A stretch of 64,000 bases of DNA from Brumimicrobium glaciale (GCF_004152935.1 NZ_SETE01000001.1:868001-932000), one strand, 5' to 3'; positions 18,639 through 29,430 are shown, counted from the first letter of the stretch. Notes: generated from the letters alone by a model not told the origin. A program made the numbers and translations.

Positions 18639-19331
18639 TTACTTATATGATAACGCACTTAGTTCTGAAGAACCAGTCAATTTATCTTTGTGATTGTATG
18701 ATTCAGATTTAACGACACCAAATCCTGTCAGAAACCATGAAATTGTAGAAGACTCTCTGCTCATCATACTGTTTTCCATTTTGGCTTTTTCAGTGATTTT
18801 TAAACATTCGAAGTTTCCTGCATCTGTTTTTACAGTCTCTATTCCTTCAATTTTCCTATCAAAGGTTGTTATTTTCATATTCATTATGGAAATACCTGAT
18901 GTCGAAGCAGAAATAGTGATGGTCGCATCTTCTAGTTGCGTATTGACATCTTTTTCTGTTGGATAGTTAATGGAAGTTCCATCCATTTCAACTTCCATAC
19001 TTTCTAAAGATTTCATTGTTTCCGCTGGTATCATTTGACTCATATCTATTTTATAGATCCCGTTTTCACAAATTACTTCAATTGTTCCATCATGAATGAA
19101 CTCATCTTTTTCATCATACAATTGTGTTTTAATCTCCCACAGCGACTTATTACTGCTGTGACTCGCATTTAGGATTTCATGTTTTGTAAACCCTGTATTT
19201 TTGCCTTTCTTGTCAAAACTTGTGATTTCCCATTGCGTCCCTTTCTTTAAATATTCAGAATTCATGCATTCTTGAGAGAATAGAACCGTTGTAAATAGCG
19301 ATAGAAAGAGTGTTGTGATGAAGTTTTTCAT
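18639..19331 (-). CDS. Secreted DUF3108/TapB-like protein
   Basis: 230 residues with a clear signal peptide (MKNFITTLFLSLFTTVLFSQ). The mature part is beta-rich and includes YLKKGTQWEITSFDKKGKNTG, TVKTDAGNFECLKITEKAKM and WFLTGFGVVKSESY. This pattern (an opening strand about a property of the sample, then VKTPAGTFECYKI-like and GLVKTE-like strands) is that of the DUF3108/TapB family of secreted proteins in Bacteroidota. Function is not known. It stands alone on the minus strand; no promoter was recognised. Confidence 0.7.
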   Translation of the reverse strand: MKNFITTLFLSLFTTVLFSQECMNSEYLKKGTQWEITSFDKKGKNTGFTKHEILNASHSSNKSLWEIKTQLYDEKDEFIHDGTIEVICENGIYKIDMSQMIPAETMKSLESMEVEMDGTSINYPTEKDVNTQLEDATITISASTSGISIMNMKITTFDRKIEGIETVKTDAGNFECLKITEKAKMENSMMSRESSTISWFLTGFGVVKSESYNHKDKLTGSSELSALSYK

Positions 19332-19410
19332 GTTTACGGTATTGATTAATAAGTAATTATAGCTAATATAGAATTTATTAAATTAAAATAATAACGATTG
19401 ATTATTATTT

Positions 19411-19418
19411 TAATTTTG
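19411..19418 (+). promoter_or_regulatory. -7 promoter element upstream of tRNA-Arg (TAATTTTG)
   Basis: Perfect TAnnTTTG. Transcription from about 19425 would include the tRNA-like hairpin at 19446-19498 in the 5' leader of the tRNA precursor. Confidence 0.4.
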
Positions 19419-19445
19419 TACCACCTAATTCACACTTATTAAAAT

Positions 19446-19498
19446 GGCCCCGTGGCGCAACTGAATATCATTTTATGATGTAGTTGCACCACGAGCCC
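19446..19498 (+). repeat. Hairpin built from a copy of the tRNA-Arg 5' half
   Basis: Bases 19446-19467 are identical to the first 22 bases of the tRNA at 19509-19530; including the AAAAT before it the direct repeat is 27 bases. The copy then runs into AGTTGCACCACGAGCCC (19482-19498), the near reverse complement of its own start. The outer stem has 14 of 17 positions paired, and inside it ATCAT pairs with ATGAT around TTT. It is therefore a folded pseudo-tRNA leader, not a tRNA: no anticodon or T-arm is present. Confidence 0.75.
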
Positions 19499-19508
19499 AA
19501 GAAAAAAT

Positions 19509-19582
19509 GGCCCCGTGGCGCAACTGAATAGCGCACTGGATTTCGGCTCCAGCGGTTGTGGGTTTGAATCCCTCCGGGGTCA
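19509..19582 (+). tRNA. tRNA-Arg (anticodon TCG)
   Basis: 74 bases folding as a cloverleaf. The acceptor stem GGCCCCG/CGGGGTC has one G-T pair, with discriminator A. The D-stem is GCGC/GCGC. The anticodon stem CTGGA/TCCAG encloses the loop TTTCGGC, giving anticodon TCG (reads CGA and CGG family arginine codons). The T-arm is GTGGG-TTTGAAT-CCCTC with one T-T mismatch. CCA is not encoded. A terminator follows at 19591. Confidence 0.9.
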
Positions 19583-19590
19583 CTAAGAGT

Positions 19591-19621
19591 AAAAAGCTTT
19601 CCTATAGGGAAGGCTTTTTTT
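19591..19621 (+). terminator. Intrinsic terminator after tRNA-Arg
   Basis: AGCTTTCC, loop TATA, GGGAAGGCT, then a run of seven T. It overlaps the left arm of the long hairpin at 19611-19682, so the two structures would compete in one transcript. Confidence 0.75.
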
Positions 19622-19682
19622 GGTTTTAAATTCTCTGAAAGCTCCTTAGAGTTTTCAAGGAATTTAAAACCAAAAAAGGCCT
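19611..19682. repeat. 72-base near-perfect inverted repeat
   Basis: Two arms of 34 bases (19611-19644 and 19649-19682) around the four-base loop CTTA. 30 Watson-Crick pairs, three G-T pairs and one mismatch. A further short palindrome, ACGTTC...GAACGT, follows at 19684-19700. The element is neither a tRNA nor an ordinary terminator. It looks like a small palindromic insertion or the product of an inverted duplication. Confidence 0.75.
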
Positions 19683-19886
19683 AACGTTCTGAAGGAACGT
19701 AAAGCTTTTATTCGGAATTCGGAGTTCAATGGGATATGTAATCCCTCTTTCATTAATTACAGAAAGTATTAGAAAGTTATTGCTTCTATTTACTCAATAT
19801 TGAGTTCTATGATTCTTTAATAAGAATTAGGTCAGAGATTTGAAATATGCTGTGGTAAGTCAGTTAATGAAATTCAAGTGTACTCA

Positions 19887-22532
19887 TCAAAACCTCAATA
19901 TTAACTTCAAATTAAGCCTCCGCTGCGTCAAATAATTAGGAACAGCTAAGTAATTTCCCTGTGTATCTTGAACCCATTGTTGAGAAAGGACATTATCAAT
20001 TCCTAATAAATTGAAAACTTCAAAGTTTAGGCGAATGTCAGTAAATGGTCTAAAAATCTTCTTTCGGTTCTCTGGTTTAGGCTTTTTATATAGAAAGTCG
20101 TAACCAAAACCAATATCTACTCTGAAATATGCTTTTTGACGAAGTGTATCTTTACGGCGTGCATCGTCTGGTGGACCATAAGGCAATCTAGAACCAAAGT
20201 TAAGTCCTAATTGTACTGTGAATTGCTCAAAACCGGGCATTCTATCTTGTATTAAAGTGGCAAATGTAAACCATTGATCAGTTGGTTTTGGAATATATCC
20301 TGGTGAAACGACTGAACTGTCAACGGGAGTATTGTTAAAAGTGAATCCAGGAATAATTTCTTCACCATCAGAGTTGGTGTAAACCATGTAATCATCATTT
20401 TTTAAATCTTCTATACTACGCAGTAATCCAATTTTAAAGAATGAATAAGAACCTTCAATAAACTCACCATGTAGGTTTAAATCTAGTCCGTAGGCGTGTC
20501 CAATTGCATTGTTTTCAGCTAAATATCGGGTACGCACATTGTCTATTCCATACGGATTTACGTCCCACATGTATTTATAGAAGACTTCTCCTGTAAGTTT
20601 GAATGGTGAATTACGTTCCCACATTTCAAATGCATAATCGACTCCAGTTACAAAATGGAAAGACTTCTGACTTTTCACATCGGTATTTACAGTTCCATCC
20701 ATTCTGCGTAATTCTCTGTAAAATGGAGGTTGATAATATAATCCAGTACTTGCATGTAATCGAACAAAACGTTTTCTTAAAGTACCTTCACTGTTTATAT
20801 AGTACCTTCTTGGGAAATAACTAACTGTTGCACGTGGTGTAACGTAGAATTCATTATTGAAAGCAGTATAACCCGCTCTTATTCCTGTGTTAAACGTTAC
20901 TTGAGATCTTGATCTTTCGACTGTATCGTAATGAATCTCTTTTATTTTATTTCCGAATGAATCAAATGACTTTACTTTTATTTGAACGGGAAAGTTGTCT
21001 TTATACTTATCAAATGACTGACTATATTGAAAGAATCCGCTTGTTCTAAAAGTTTGGAGTACGTTATTGGCTTTAACTACTTCTTGCAATCCAACTTCAT
21101 CTGGATTGTTCTGAGGCAAGCTAAATCCAGCAGAGTCTATCAAACTCCATTCGCTCATTACATCAAAAAAGTCTTCATATTGTGCTGACAATCCCCAACT
21201 CAATTTCCCTTTCTTGTCATAGCCTAAACCATCCTCGGTAAGTTGCATGAATTGATGATTTCCTTGATGTCTTAAAGAGTAAATTGTTGCCTGAAGCCTA
21301 TTTCTTGAATGGTCTAAGAATGCGCCAACGCCAAGTGTATTTATTGAATCTCCAAATTCTTCTTTTGCTGGATCATTTTCTAATTCATTAATAAAGTACT
21401 CGCCAAGAATATCAAAAGTTTCCCTTTCATCTGTATTAAATATTTTAGCATAAACGGCTAAATCTGTTCTTTTGTTTACATCCCATTTTAAGGAAGTAGC
21501 TCCAGTTATTGTCTGAAAACGAGTTACTTCTTGACCTTCGAAATAGACTTTAAAACTCAATGGAGCACTGATTGTTCCCAGTTTAGTTTCTTGAGAAACA
21601 GGGGCAAAACGGTAATCGTTTGAAGAGAAATGTCCTAAAACACTCCAAACTAAGTTTTCCTTAATGTTGTAATTGGCTACGAGTTGAAGATCAAAAAATC
21701 TTGGTTTGTAAGCTCCTTGAACAGGAAGTGCATTCAAAAGATATCCTTGATCTTGGTAACGTCCTGCTACCATATAATTAAATCTTGGACTCACTTTGTC
21801 TTCTACATGAACAGAAACTCCTAAAAGTGATGCATCTACTGATCCTCTAAATTTAGTTGGTGTTCGGTAAGTAATATCCAAAACCGAACTCAATCTATCT
21901 CCATAATTTGCTGAAAAACCACCTGCGCTAAAAGCAATGTTGTCTACTAAATTTGGATTAATAAAACTCATTCCTTCCTGCTGACCACTTCGGGTAAGGA
22001 AAGGACGATAAATTTCAAAACCGTTCACATAAACAAGGTTTTCATCATAACTTCCACCTCGAACATTGTAATTGTTTGTCAATTCATTGTTTGAATTTGC
22101 TGCGGTAGTCAATGTTAAGTATTTTTCGATACTTCCATTTGGAGAAGGAATACTTCCCACATCTATTATTGGTAAATCGTCAATTGAGTTGTCTTTTGCT
22201 CTTCCAGTAACAACAATTCCAGTAAAGTATTGAACGTTCAATTTAACTTTGTCGATGGTTGTTATAGTGTTGGCAGTAACATCGACAGTACGTTCTTGTA
22301 CTTCATCGTCAAATTGAATAATAATCGTTTGATTTCCAGTTGGGACTTCTAACTTATAGACTCCATCAAGATTTGTTTCTGTTCGCACTTTTACATCACC
22401 TTTTAGAGAAATACGAATTTCAGGAAATCCTTTGTTCGTTTTATCAACTACTTTTCCTGTGATGGTTCCAGTTTGCGAAAATCCCTGAATAGAGATGGAT
22501 ATAATTAATAGAAAAATGGAAAGAATCCTCAT
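19887..22532 (-). CDS. TonB-dependent receptor with CarboxypepD_reg-like N-terminal domain
   Basis: 881 residues. A signal peptide (about 1-19) is followed by a carboxypeptidase-regulatory-like beta-sandwich (about 20-100, GTITGKVVDKTNKGFPEIRI), the plug (about 105-240, with IPSPNGSIEKYLTL, NNYNVRGGSYDENLVYVNG and NPNLVDNIAFSAGGFSANYG) and a 22-strand-type outer membrane barrel ending in the Phe-terminated LILRF. Such receptors take up large substrates across the outer membrane with TonB energy. There is no SusD partner nearby, so the substrate is not indicated. It lies 63 bases after moxR on the same strand, possibly co-transcribed with the folding-factor genes. Confidence 0.92.
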   Translation of the reverse strand: MRILSIFLLIISISIQGFSQTGTITGKVVDKTNKGFPEIRISLKGDVKVRTETNLDGVYKLEVPTGNQTIIIQFDDEVQERTVDVTANTITTIDKVKLNVQYFTGIVVTGRAKDNSIDDLPIIDVGSIPSPNGSIEKYLTLTTAANSNNELTNNYNVRGGSYDENLVYVNGFEIYRPFLTRSGQQEGMSFINPNLVDNIAFSAGGFSANYGDRLSSVLDITYRTPTKFRGSVDASLLGVSVHVEDKVSPRFNYMVAGRYQDQGYLLNALPVQGAYKPRFFDLQLVANYNIKENLVWSVLGHFSSNDYRFAPVSQETKLGTISAPLSFKVYFEGQEVTRFQTITGATSLKWDVNKRTDLAVYAKIFNTDERETFDILGEYFINELENDPAKEEFGDSINTLGVGAFLDHSRNRLQATIYSLRHQGNHQFMQLTEDGLGYDKKGKLSWGLSAQYEDFFDVMSEWSLIDSAGFSLPQNNPDEVGLQEVVKANNVLQTFRTSGFFQYSQSFDKYKDNFPVQIKVKSFDSFGNKIKEIHYDTVERSRSQVTFNTGIRAGYTAFNNEFYVTPRATVSYFPRRYYINSEGTLRKRFVRLHASTGLYYQPPFYRELRRMDGTVNTDVKSQKSFHFVTGVDYAFEMWERNSPFKLTGEVFYKYMWDVNPYGIDNVRTRYLAENNAIGHAYGLDLNLHGEFIEGSYSFFKIGLLRSIEDLKNDDYMVYTNSDGEEIIPGFTFNNTPVDSSVVSPGYIPKPTDQWFTFATLIQDRMPGFEQFTVQLGLNFGSRLPYGPPDDARRKDTLRQKAYFRVDIGFGYDFLYKKPKPENRKKIFRPFTDIRLNFEVFNLLGIDNVLSQQWVQDTQGNYLAVPNYLTQRRLNLKLILRF

Positions 22533-22595
22533 GAAATCACCGTGTTTAATGCAACTAACGAGTAGAAATTACAAATGGTATAATTACTTTAACTT

Positions 22596-23549
22596 TTATA
22601 GTAATTCATTTATAATTTTGTCCATTGAATAACCTTCAGCCTCAGCCTTATAGTTACGCACTAAACGGTGACGAAGAATAGGTTTTGCTACAGCTTTCAC
22701 ATCTTCGATATCTGGAGCATATTTCCCTTTCAAAACAGCATGACATTTTGCACCAATAATTAAATATTGAGAAGCTCTTGGTCCAGCTCCCCATGTGATA
22801 AAGTCTTTTGTTAACTGAGGTGCAGAAGTATCATTTAGTCTTGTTTTCCCAACTAATTTTACAGCGTATTCCAGTACATTCTCTGCAACGGGAATTTCAC
22901 GGATTAACGCTTGGAAACGCATGATTTCTTCGCTGCTCATGATTTGCTGAATGTTAACTTCAGTATCTTGTGTAGTTGATCTAACAATGGCCATTTCTTC
23001 TTCAAAAGTTGGATAATCTACCCAAATATTGAACATAAAACGGTCTAATTGTGCTTCTGGTAGGGGGTAAGTTCCTTCTTGCTCGATTGGGTTTTGTGTT
23101 GCCAATACGAAAAAAGGTTTCGGTAACTGATAAGTTTGTCCTGCTGCAGTAACCGTTCTCTCTTGCATTGCTTCCAGTAATGCAGATTGTGTTTTGGGTG
23201 GAGTTCTGTTGATCTCATCCGCTAAAACCATATTGTTGAAAAGAGGTCCTTTTACAAATTCAAACTTGCGGTTCTCATTCAATATTTCTGCTCCTACAAT
23301 ATCAGAAGGCATTAAGTCAGGCGTAAATTGGATTCTGTTAAAACTCAATCCTAAAGATTGCGCAATAGTATTGACCAATAAAGTTTTGGCCAATCCTGGA
23401 ACACCAACTAAGAGACAATGACCACGAGAAAACATAGAAATTAGCACTTGGTCAACAACTTCTTCTTGTCCAACAATAACTTTATGAATTTCTTTTTTTA
23501 GTACCTTGTATTTCTCAACAAGTTGGTCCAACTCTTTCACATTTGACAT
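22596..23549 (-). CDS. MoxR-family AAA+ ATPase
   Basis: 317 residues. Walker A GVPGLAKTLLV, Walker B with VLADEINRTPPKTQSALLEAMQE, sensor region FVLATQNPIEQEGTYPLPEAQLDRF and a C-terminal lid domain. MoxR ATPases are chaperone-like and usually work with a von Willebrand A-domain protein, but no such gene is in this neighbourhood. Here the gene follows three SurA-like genes with a 22-base gap, which ties it to envelope protein maturation. Confidence 0.92.
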   Translation of the reverse strand: MSNVKELDQLVEKYKVLKKEIHKVIVGQEEVVDQVLISMFSRGHCLLVGVPGLAKTLLVNTIAQSLGLSFNRIQFTPDLMPSDIVGAEILNENRKFEFVKGPLFNNMVLADEINRTPPKTQSALLEAMQERTVTAAGQTYQLPKPFFVLATQNPIEQEGTYPLPEAQLDRFMFNIWVDYPTFEEEMAIVRSTTQDTEVNIQQIMSSEEIMRFQALIREIPVAENVLEYAVKLVGKTRLNDTSAPQLTKDFITWGAGPRASQYLIIGAKCHAVLKGKYAPDIEDVKAVAKPILRHRLVRNYKAEAEGYSMDKIINELL

Positions 23550-23571
23550 AATTGTAAGTGTTTTTTATAGG

Positions 23572-24945
23572 TTATTTCCAAGCGTAACGGAAATCACAAG
23601 ATGCATATTTTTCATCAAAACGCACATAAGTTTTTCCAACTTTACTATTTACCCAGTCTTTTATTAACTCTTCTTTCTTATTGTTTTTCGCTGCCTTTTT
23701 TATGAAATTATAGTCATCTTTTAGGTTAGCTGTATGCGGCTCTGTTCTGTTATTTATACGGACAACACGAACACCTTCTTTACGTGATCTCATGTCGGTA
23801 TATAAACCAGGACTTGAAACTTCACCTGTTTCTAAACCATTTACTAATCCGAAAATTTGTGGGTCAATTTGATTGATGTTTGAAACATCCCAATATTGCT
23901 CACCAGTGTAAGGATTTGATAAGTTCCCTTGGTTTTGACGTGTGTCATCATCTTCAGAATATTCTTTTACTGCTTGGTCCCAAGTAATTTCGTTTCTTTT
24001 CAATCTTGCAAAACATTCATCCATTAAAGTGGCTGCATCTCTTAATTCTTGTCGGCCAATTTCTGGTGTTAAAAGAATATGTCTTACTGTGTAGTCATCA
24101 CCTTTTCTTGATTCCAATTGAATGATATGGTAACCATATTGTGTTTCTACAACATCAGAAATTTGTCCAACCTCAAGTGCAAAAGCAGCTGCTTCGAATG
24201 GTTTTACCATCATTCCACGAGTAGCTTCAATTTTACCACCTTCTTTTGCACTTCCTTGGTCTTCGGAGTGAATTGTGGCAACAGCAGAAAAAGAACGACT
24301 TCCAGATTTAAAATCCTCTTTCCATCCCTTTAATTTTTCAATTACAGCATTTCTACTGGCTTGCGTTATTTTGGGATAAATCACGATTTGTTGAATCGCA
24401 ATTTTTTCGTTGATATAAGGTAAACTATCTTCTGGAATTGATTTATAGAAGGTTTTTACATCATTTGGACTAATTTCAAGATCTGCAACAATTTGTCGTT
24501 CCATTTCTTGAGAAAGTAGTCTGTCTCTAATGATTTCACGGAATTCTTCTTTAATCTGAGTATATGTTTTACCGTAGAATTGCTCTAGTTTTTCACGACT
24601 TCCAATTTGTTGTTCTAGTGTACGTAAACGATTTTCCATTTCAGCATTTACTTGTCCATCAGACATTTCTATACTGTCAATTTTCGCTTGATTCAACAAA
24701 AGGTTTTGATAGAGTAATTCTTCTAATAGAAAACAATTTGTTTTATCGTCAACTGGTTGGCCTTCGCTTTTAAGTTGAATACGTTGTGCTTCAACATCAG
24801 AAAGTAAGATTGGATTATCACCCACTTGAGCGATAATTTCATCTATGATTTTATCTGATGCAACACCTGATGAAACGATTTGTGAATTTCCAATGAAGGA
24901 GAAACCAAAACTAATAATAAGTGATAGGATACTTTTCTTTAACAT
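23572..24945 (-). CDS. SurA-type peptidyl-prolyl isomerase, two parvulin-like domains
   Basis: 457 residues with a signal peptide ending near FIGNSQ. A SurA N-terminal chaperone domain (IIAQVGDNPILLSDVEAQ, LLYQNLLLNQAKID) is followed by a parvulin domain (about 175-275, with SAVATIHSEDQGSAKEGG and QYGYHIIQLE), a second more diverged parvulin-like segment (TVRHILLTPEIG onward) and a C-terminal helix. It acts in the periplasm as a chaperone and isomerase for outer-membrane proteins. Its start overlaps the end of the preceding gene by 35 bases, so translation is probably coupled. Confidence 0.9.
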   Translation of the reverse strand: MLKKSILSLIISFGFSFIGNSQIVSSGVASDKIIDEIIAQVGDNPILLSDVEAQRIQLKSEGQPVDDKTNCFLLEELLYQNLLLNQAKIDSIEMSDGQVNAEMENRLRTLEQQIGSREKLEQFYGKTYTQIKEEFREIIRDRLLSQEMERQIVADLEISPNDVKTFYKSIPEDSLPYINEKIAIQQIVIYPKITQASRNAVIEKLKGWKEDFKSGSRSFSAVATIHSEDQGSAKEGGKIEATRGMMVKPFEAAAFALEVGQISDVVETQYGYHIIQLESRKGDDYTVRHILLTPEIGRQELRDAATLMDECFARLKRNEITWDQAVKEYSEDDDTRQNQGNLSNPYTGEQYWDVSNINQIDPQIFGLVNGLETGEVSSPGLYTDMRSRKEGVRVVRINNRTEPHTANLKDDYNFIKKAAKNNKKEELIKDWVNSKVGKTYVRFDEKYASCDFRYAWK

Positions 24946-25771
24946 TTTCTAAAATTGTTTCTTTTGCTTTGTTTCGTAAATTATTTACTCTCCTTTTAAG
25001 GATATGTCTTCGAATACCGGCCCTTTCAATCTCCATCGGTGAAGATATAGATTTTGTTCTGAAATCGAGTACGTTTATGTAATGCGTCTCACCGTTTTCT
25101 TTAAATATTGCTTTTCCGCGACTTTTAACCAATTCTTCTTTCTTGTTTGTGGAAATGGAAATCTCTCGCACTAAATCATCGAAATAAATCCATCTTTCTT
25201 CCTCAAAATAGAAATTGGTTGCGTAAAGATTTGCAATTTTTTTAATTTCCTTCAAGTCTTTATCATTCTTTAACAAGAAGTGTTTGTCAATGTTTAACAT
25301 TGGCGCCAGTGTATCTGGAATCTTAATGTATAAAGCTCGAACAATAAAAGATTCAGCTTTATAATTTTCTCTGTGCGAATTGTAATATTTTTGAATTTCT
25401 TGATTACTAATTATTGAGTCTAAATTTTCCGTAATGAAAATATTCTCTAATTCAAAAAGGTTCAATTGCATTAATTCATCTTGAACCCTCATTTCATTTG
25501 CTGTTTTGACTTCGGGTGAAGATTTTTCGATTTCTAAGGCTACTTGCTGTTGATTAATCCATTCTTCAATTACCTTTTCTTTCGCTTCTTCATCAGAAAA
25601 ATCACCAAGTAAAAGACTTATTCTATCATTTAATTCTGTTTCATATAATATCTGATCTCCAACTTTGCAGATCTTCGTATCTCTATTTTCGGCACAGGAA
25701 AATAAAAACAGAAGAAGGCTGCTCCATAGAACAACCTTCCCAATAGTATATGTTTTCAGCTTACTCACCAA
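24911..25771 (-). CDS. SurA-N-like lipoprotein lacking a clear parvulin domain
   Basis: 286 residues with a lipobox ending at Cys26 (LLLFLFSC). The N-terminal part looks like a SurA-type chaperone domain (ICKVGDQILYETELNDRI, KVIEEWINQQQVALEIEK). The later part (about 135-255) occupies the place of a parvulin domain but lacks its HxI...GY-HIV landmarks, so isomerase activity is doubtful. It is sandwiched between two SurA-like genes with overlaps of 11 and 35 bases. It is likely a membrane-tethered chaperone partner of its neighbours. Confidence 0.8.
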   Translation of the reverse strand: MVSKLKTYTIGKVVLWSSLLLFLFSCAENRDTKICKVGDQILYETELNDRISLLLGDFSDEEAKEKVIEEWINQQQVALEIEKSSPEVKTANEMRVQDELMQLNLFELENIFITENLDSIISNQEIQKYYNSHRENYKAESFIVRALYIKIPDTLAPMLNIDKHFLLKNDKDLKEIKKIANLYATNFYFEEERWIYFDDLVREISISTNKKEELVKSRGKAIFKENGETHYINVLDFRTKSISSPMEIERAGIRRHILKRRVNNLRNKAKETILENVKEKYPITYY

Positions 25772-27728
25772 TAGAATATAATGCTTCTTTGTTTACAGTA
25801 ATTGTATGTTTTTCACGCAATTCACTCAACCATTTACTTTCCAAATGTTCTTGATAAGATTGAATAACTGATCCTCTTGCTTCTCTTAAAGCTTTTGGTC
25901 CAGCAGGAAGTTTTTCCTCGACAACAATAAGGTAGAATTTGTCACCTTCCTTAAAGATGTCGTTCGCTCCAACTTTTAAATCTCTATTTGCAATTAATGG
26001 TTTTTCTGAAGAAATGTATTTCCCTGTTTCAGCTTCAAGATTCAATTGAGAATCTGCATTCACTTTATTCAAAATGTCATACATTGTTAAAGTATCTAAA
26101 TCATCCAATAGTTTCGCCTCCATTAGCATTTCTTTCTTGCTTGAAGAATAGATTACTGCATGAGTTCTAGCTGGCCATTGATATTTATCTAGATTAGCTT
26201 CAAAGAATTTCTGTAATCCAACAGTATCTTTAATTGCTTTGTCCCAAACTTTATCTTTCATTATTTCGTACAACAAAACTCCATCATGGTATTCTTGTAA
26301 TAATGCTTTGTAAGCTGGATATTTAATTACCAAACGACTTTTCTCGTCATTCATAATTTCGGCAGCTTGCCATTCGTTATATTTTTCATCTACAAATTTA
26401 TGAACAGGCATTTGCTTTCCTTTTTTGCTTTCTGCAATAAAGTTCATAAAGCCAATCATATCATATTTTGTGTTGTTGTATTTAAACATCCACTTGTTTT
26501 TCTTCAAGCTAGGAGATTCCCAGTTCTTCTTGAATACTGTGCTGTCGATGTTTTCATAAAACCAAGAAAGTCTTTTGTCTCCTTTGTCTTTGAATGAGTT
26601 TTCTTCTTTCAACTTAGCAATAAAAGCTTTTTCTGATTGATTAGCTCTATCACCACGACTCAATTTTTGTTGAATTTGTGATCTCAATTCTTCTAAAGAA
26701 CCAAGCGGCTTGTATTCAACTCTTTTTACGATGTGGTAACCATAATCTGTTTTGAAAGGCTGAGAGTAATCTCCATCATTTTTCAATGCAAAAGCAGCAT
26801 CTTCAAATTCTGACACCATTCTTTGGTTTGTTCCAGATCCAAATGGAGGCAATTGACCACCTTTCGCTTTAGAACCTTGATCATCTGAATATAAACGCGC
26901 TAATTTATCAAAAGATTCTCCTCCGACTAATTCTGCATAAATTTCACCAATTTTCTTTTCAGCATTTGTGATTTCTGTTTTGTCTGCTTCATTATTTAAT
27001 GCAACCATTATATGTGCAGCAGTAATAGTTCCTCTAGCTTCACGCTTGTCAACTATTTTTATTACGTGGTAACCAAAGCTTGATCTAATAGGCATTGAAA
27101 CTTCTCCGACATTCAATTTATAAGCGGCAGTTTCGAAAGGATAAACCATTTGGAAAGCAGTAAAGTATCCAAGATCACCTTTATTCATTTTCGCCGAAGG
27201 ATCTTCTGAACCTCCAGGAGAACTTGCTACAGTTCCAAAATCTTCACCTTTATCAATACGTTTCTTTAAATCTAAAGCTTTGTTGTAAGCTTTTAATGTA
27301 TCTGCTGGAGAAGCATCTGGTTTAGCAGTGATTAGAATATGTGAAGCTTTAATTTCGTGCTTCATTCTGTCATAAGCTTCTTCTAATAATTCTCTAGTTT
27401 TACTAGAATCAATTAAATATGGATGCGCCAATTGCTCTTTGTATCCTTGTAATTCTCTTTTCAAAGAAGGGATTGTGTCATATCCTAAAGCTTCTGCTTC
27501 TGCAACTTTAAGCTTGAATTTTTTATAAAGCTCCATGTACTCATCCAAACTTTCTTTGTCATACTTTGGATTGTCATTGTTCTTTAAATAGACTTGGAGA
27601 AACTCACTTTTAGTTACTTTTTCACCGTTTACAGTCATTACGACTTCATTATCTCCTTTTTGACTTATACCACTAACGGCAAATGCGAAAAAAGCAGTAA
27701 TTAACAATAGATACTTTTTCAAATACAT
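25761..27728 (-). CDS. Periplasmic PpiC-type peptidyl-prolyl isomerase with two parvulin domains
   Basis: 655 residues with a signal peptide (ending VSGISQ). Two consecutive parvulin domains: about 125-227 (IKASHILITAKPD, GDLGYFTAFQMVYPFETAAY, SFGYHVIKI) and about 233-340 (TAAHIMVALNN, YSDDQGSKAKGGQLP, DYGYHIVKR). A long alpha-helical C-terminal region follows. It is a folding factor for exported proteins. First of a tight minus-strand run (PpiC, SurA-N lipoprotein, SurA, moxR); guaB lies upstream with a 93-base gap. Confidence 0.92.
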   Translation of the reverse strand: MYLKKYLLLITAFFAFAVSGISQKGDNEVVMTVNGEKVTKSEFLQVYLKNNDNPKYDKESLDEYMELYKKFKLKVAEAEALGYDTIPSLKRELQGYKEQLAHPYLIDSSKTRELLEEAYDRMKHEIKASHILITAKPDASPADTLKAYNKALDLKKRIDKGEDFGTVASSPGGSEDPSAKMNKGDLGYFTAFQMVYPFETAAYKLNVGEVSMPIRSSFGYHVIKIVDKREARGTITAAHIMVALNNEADKTEITNAEKKIGEIYAELVGGESFDKLARLYSDDQGSKAKGGQLPPFGSGTNQRMVSEFEDAAFALKNDGDYSQPFKTDYGYHIVKRVEYKPLGSLEELRSQIQQKLSRGDRANQSEKAFIAKLKEENSFKDKGDKRLSWFYENIDSTVFKKNWESPSLKKNKWMFKYNNTKYDMIGFMNFIAESKKGKQMPVHKFVDEKYNEWQAAEIMNDEKSRLVIKYPAYKALLQEYHDGVLLYEIMKDKVWDKAIKDTVGLQKFFEANLDKYQWPARTHAVIYSSSKKEMLMEAKLLDDLDTLTMYDILNKVNADSQLNLEAETGKYISSEKPLIANRDLKVGANDIFKEGDKFYLIVVEEKLPAGPKALREARGSVIQSYQEHLESKWLSELREKHTITVNKEALYSIGE

Positions 27729-27821
27729 AATTATAAATACTTTAATTTTTAAAACGGTTACGAAATTAATAATCTAATCAGATGTTAAACCTTAAACTTG
27801 AAAATATATTGTGTTACAATT

Positions 27822-29300
<1,479 letters not shown>

Positions 29301-29321
29301 TTACATTTAAATAAATTCACG

Positions 29322-29329
29322 CAAATGTA
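29322..29329 (-). promoter_or_regulatory. -7 promoter element of guaB (TACATTTG on the minus strand)
   Basis: Perfect TAnnTTTG on the minus strand, 27 bases before the guaB start. Predicted leader about 20 bases. Confidence 0.5.
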
Positions 29330-29430
29330 CTAAAAATTAAAAAAGAACTGAATTTTTTGATGTTTTTATGTTGATAAAATCTGTTAAACCGTCATTATTG
29401 TTATATTCGGAGACTAAATTCAAAACACAC

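Noticed and set aside
19446-19467. tRNA-derived copy as an attL-type scar of an integrative element
   Set aside because: Elements normally duplicate the 3' end of a tRNA, not the 5' half, and there is no complete integrase within the window.
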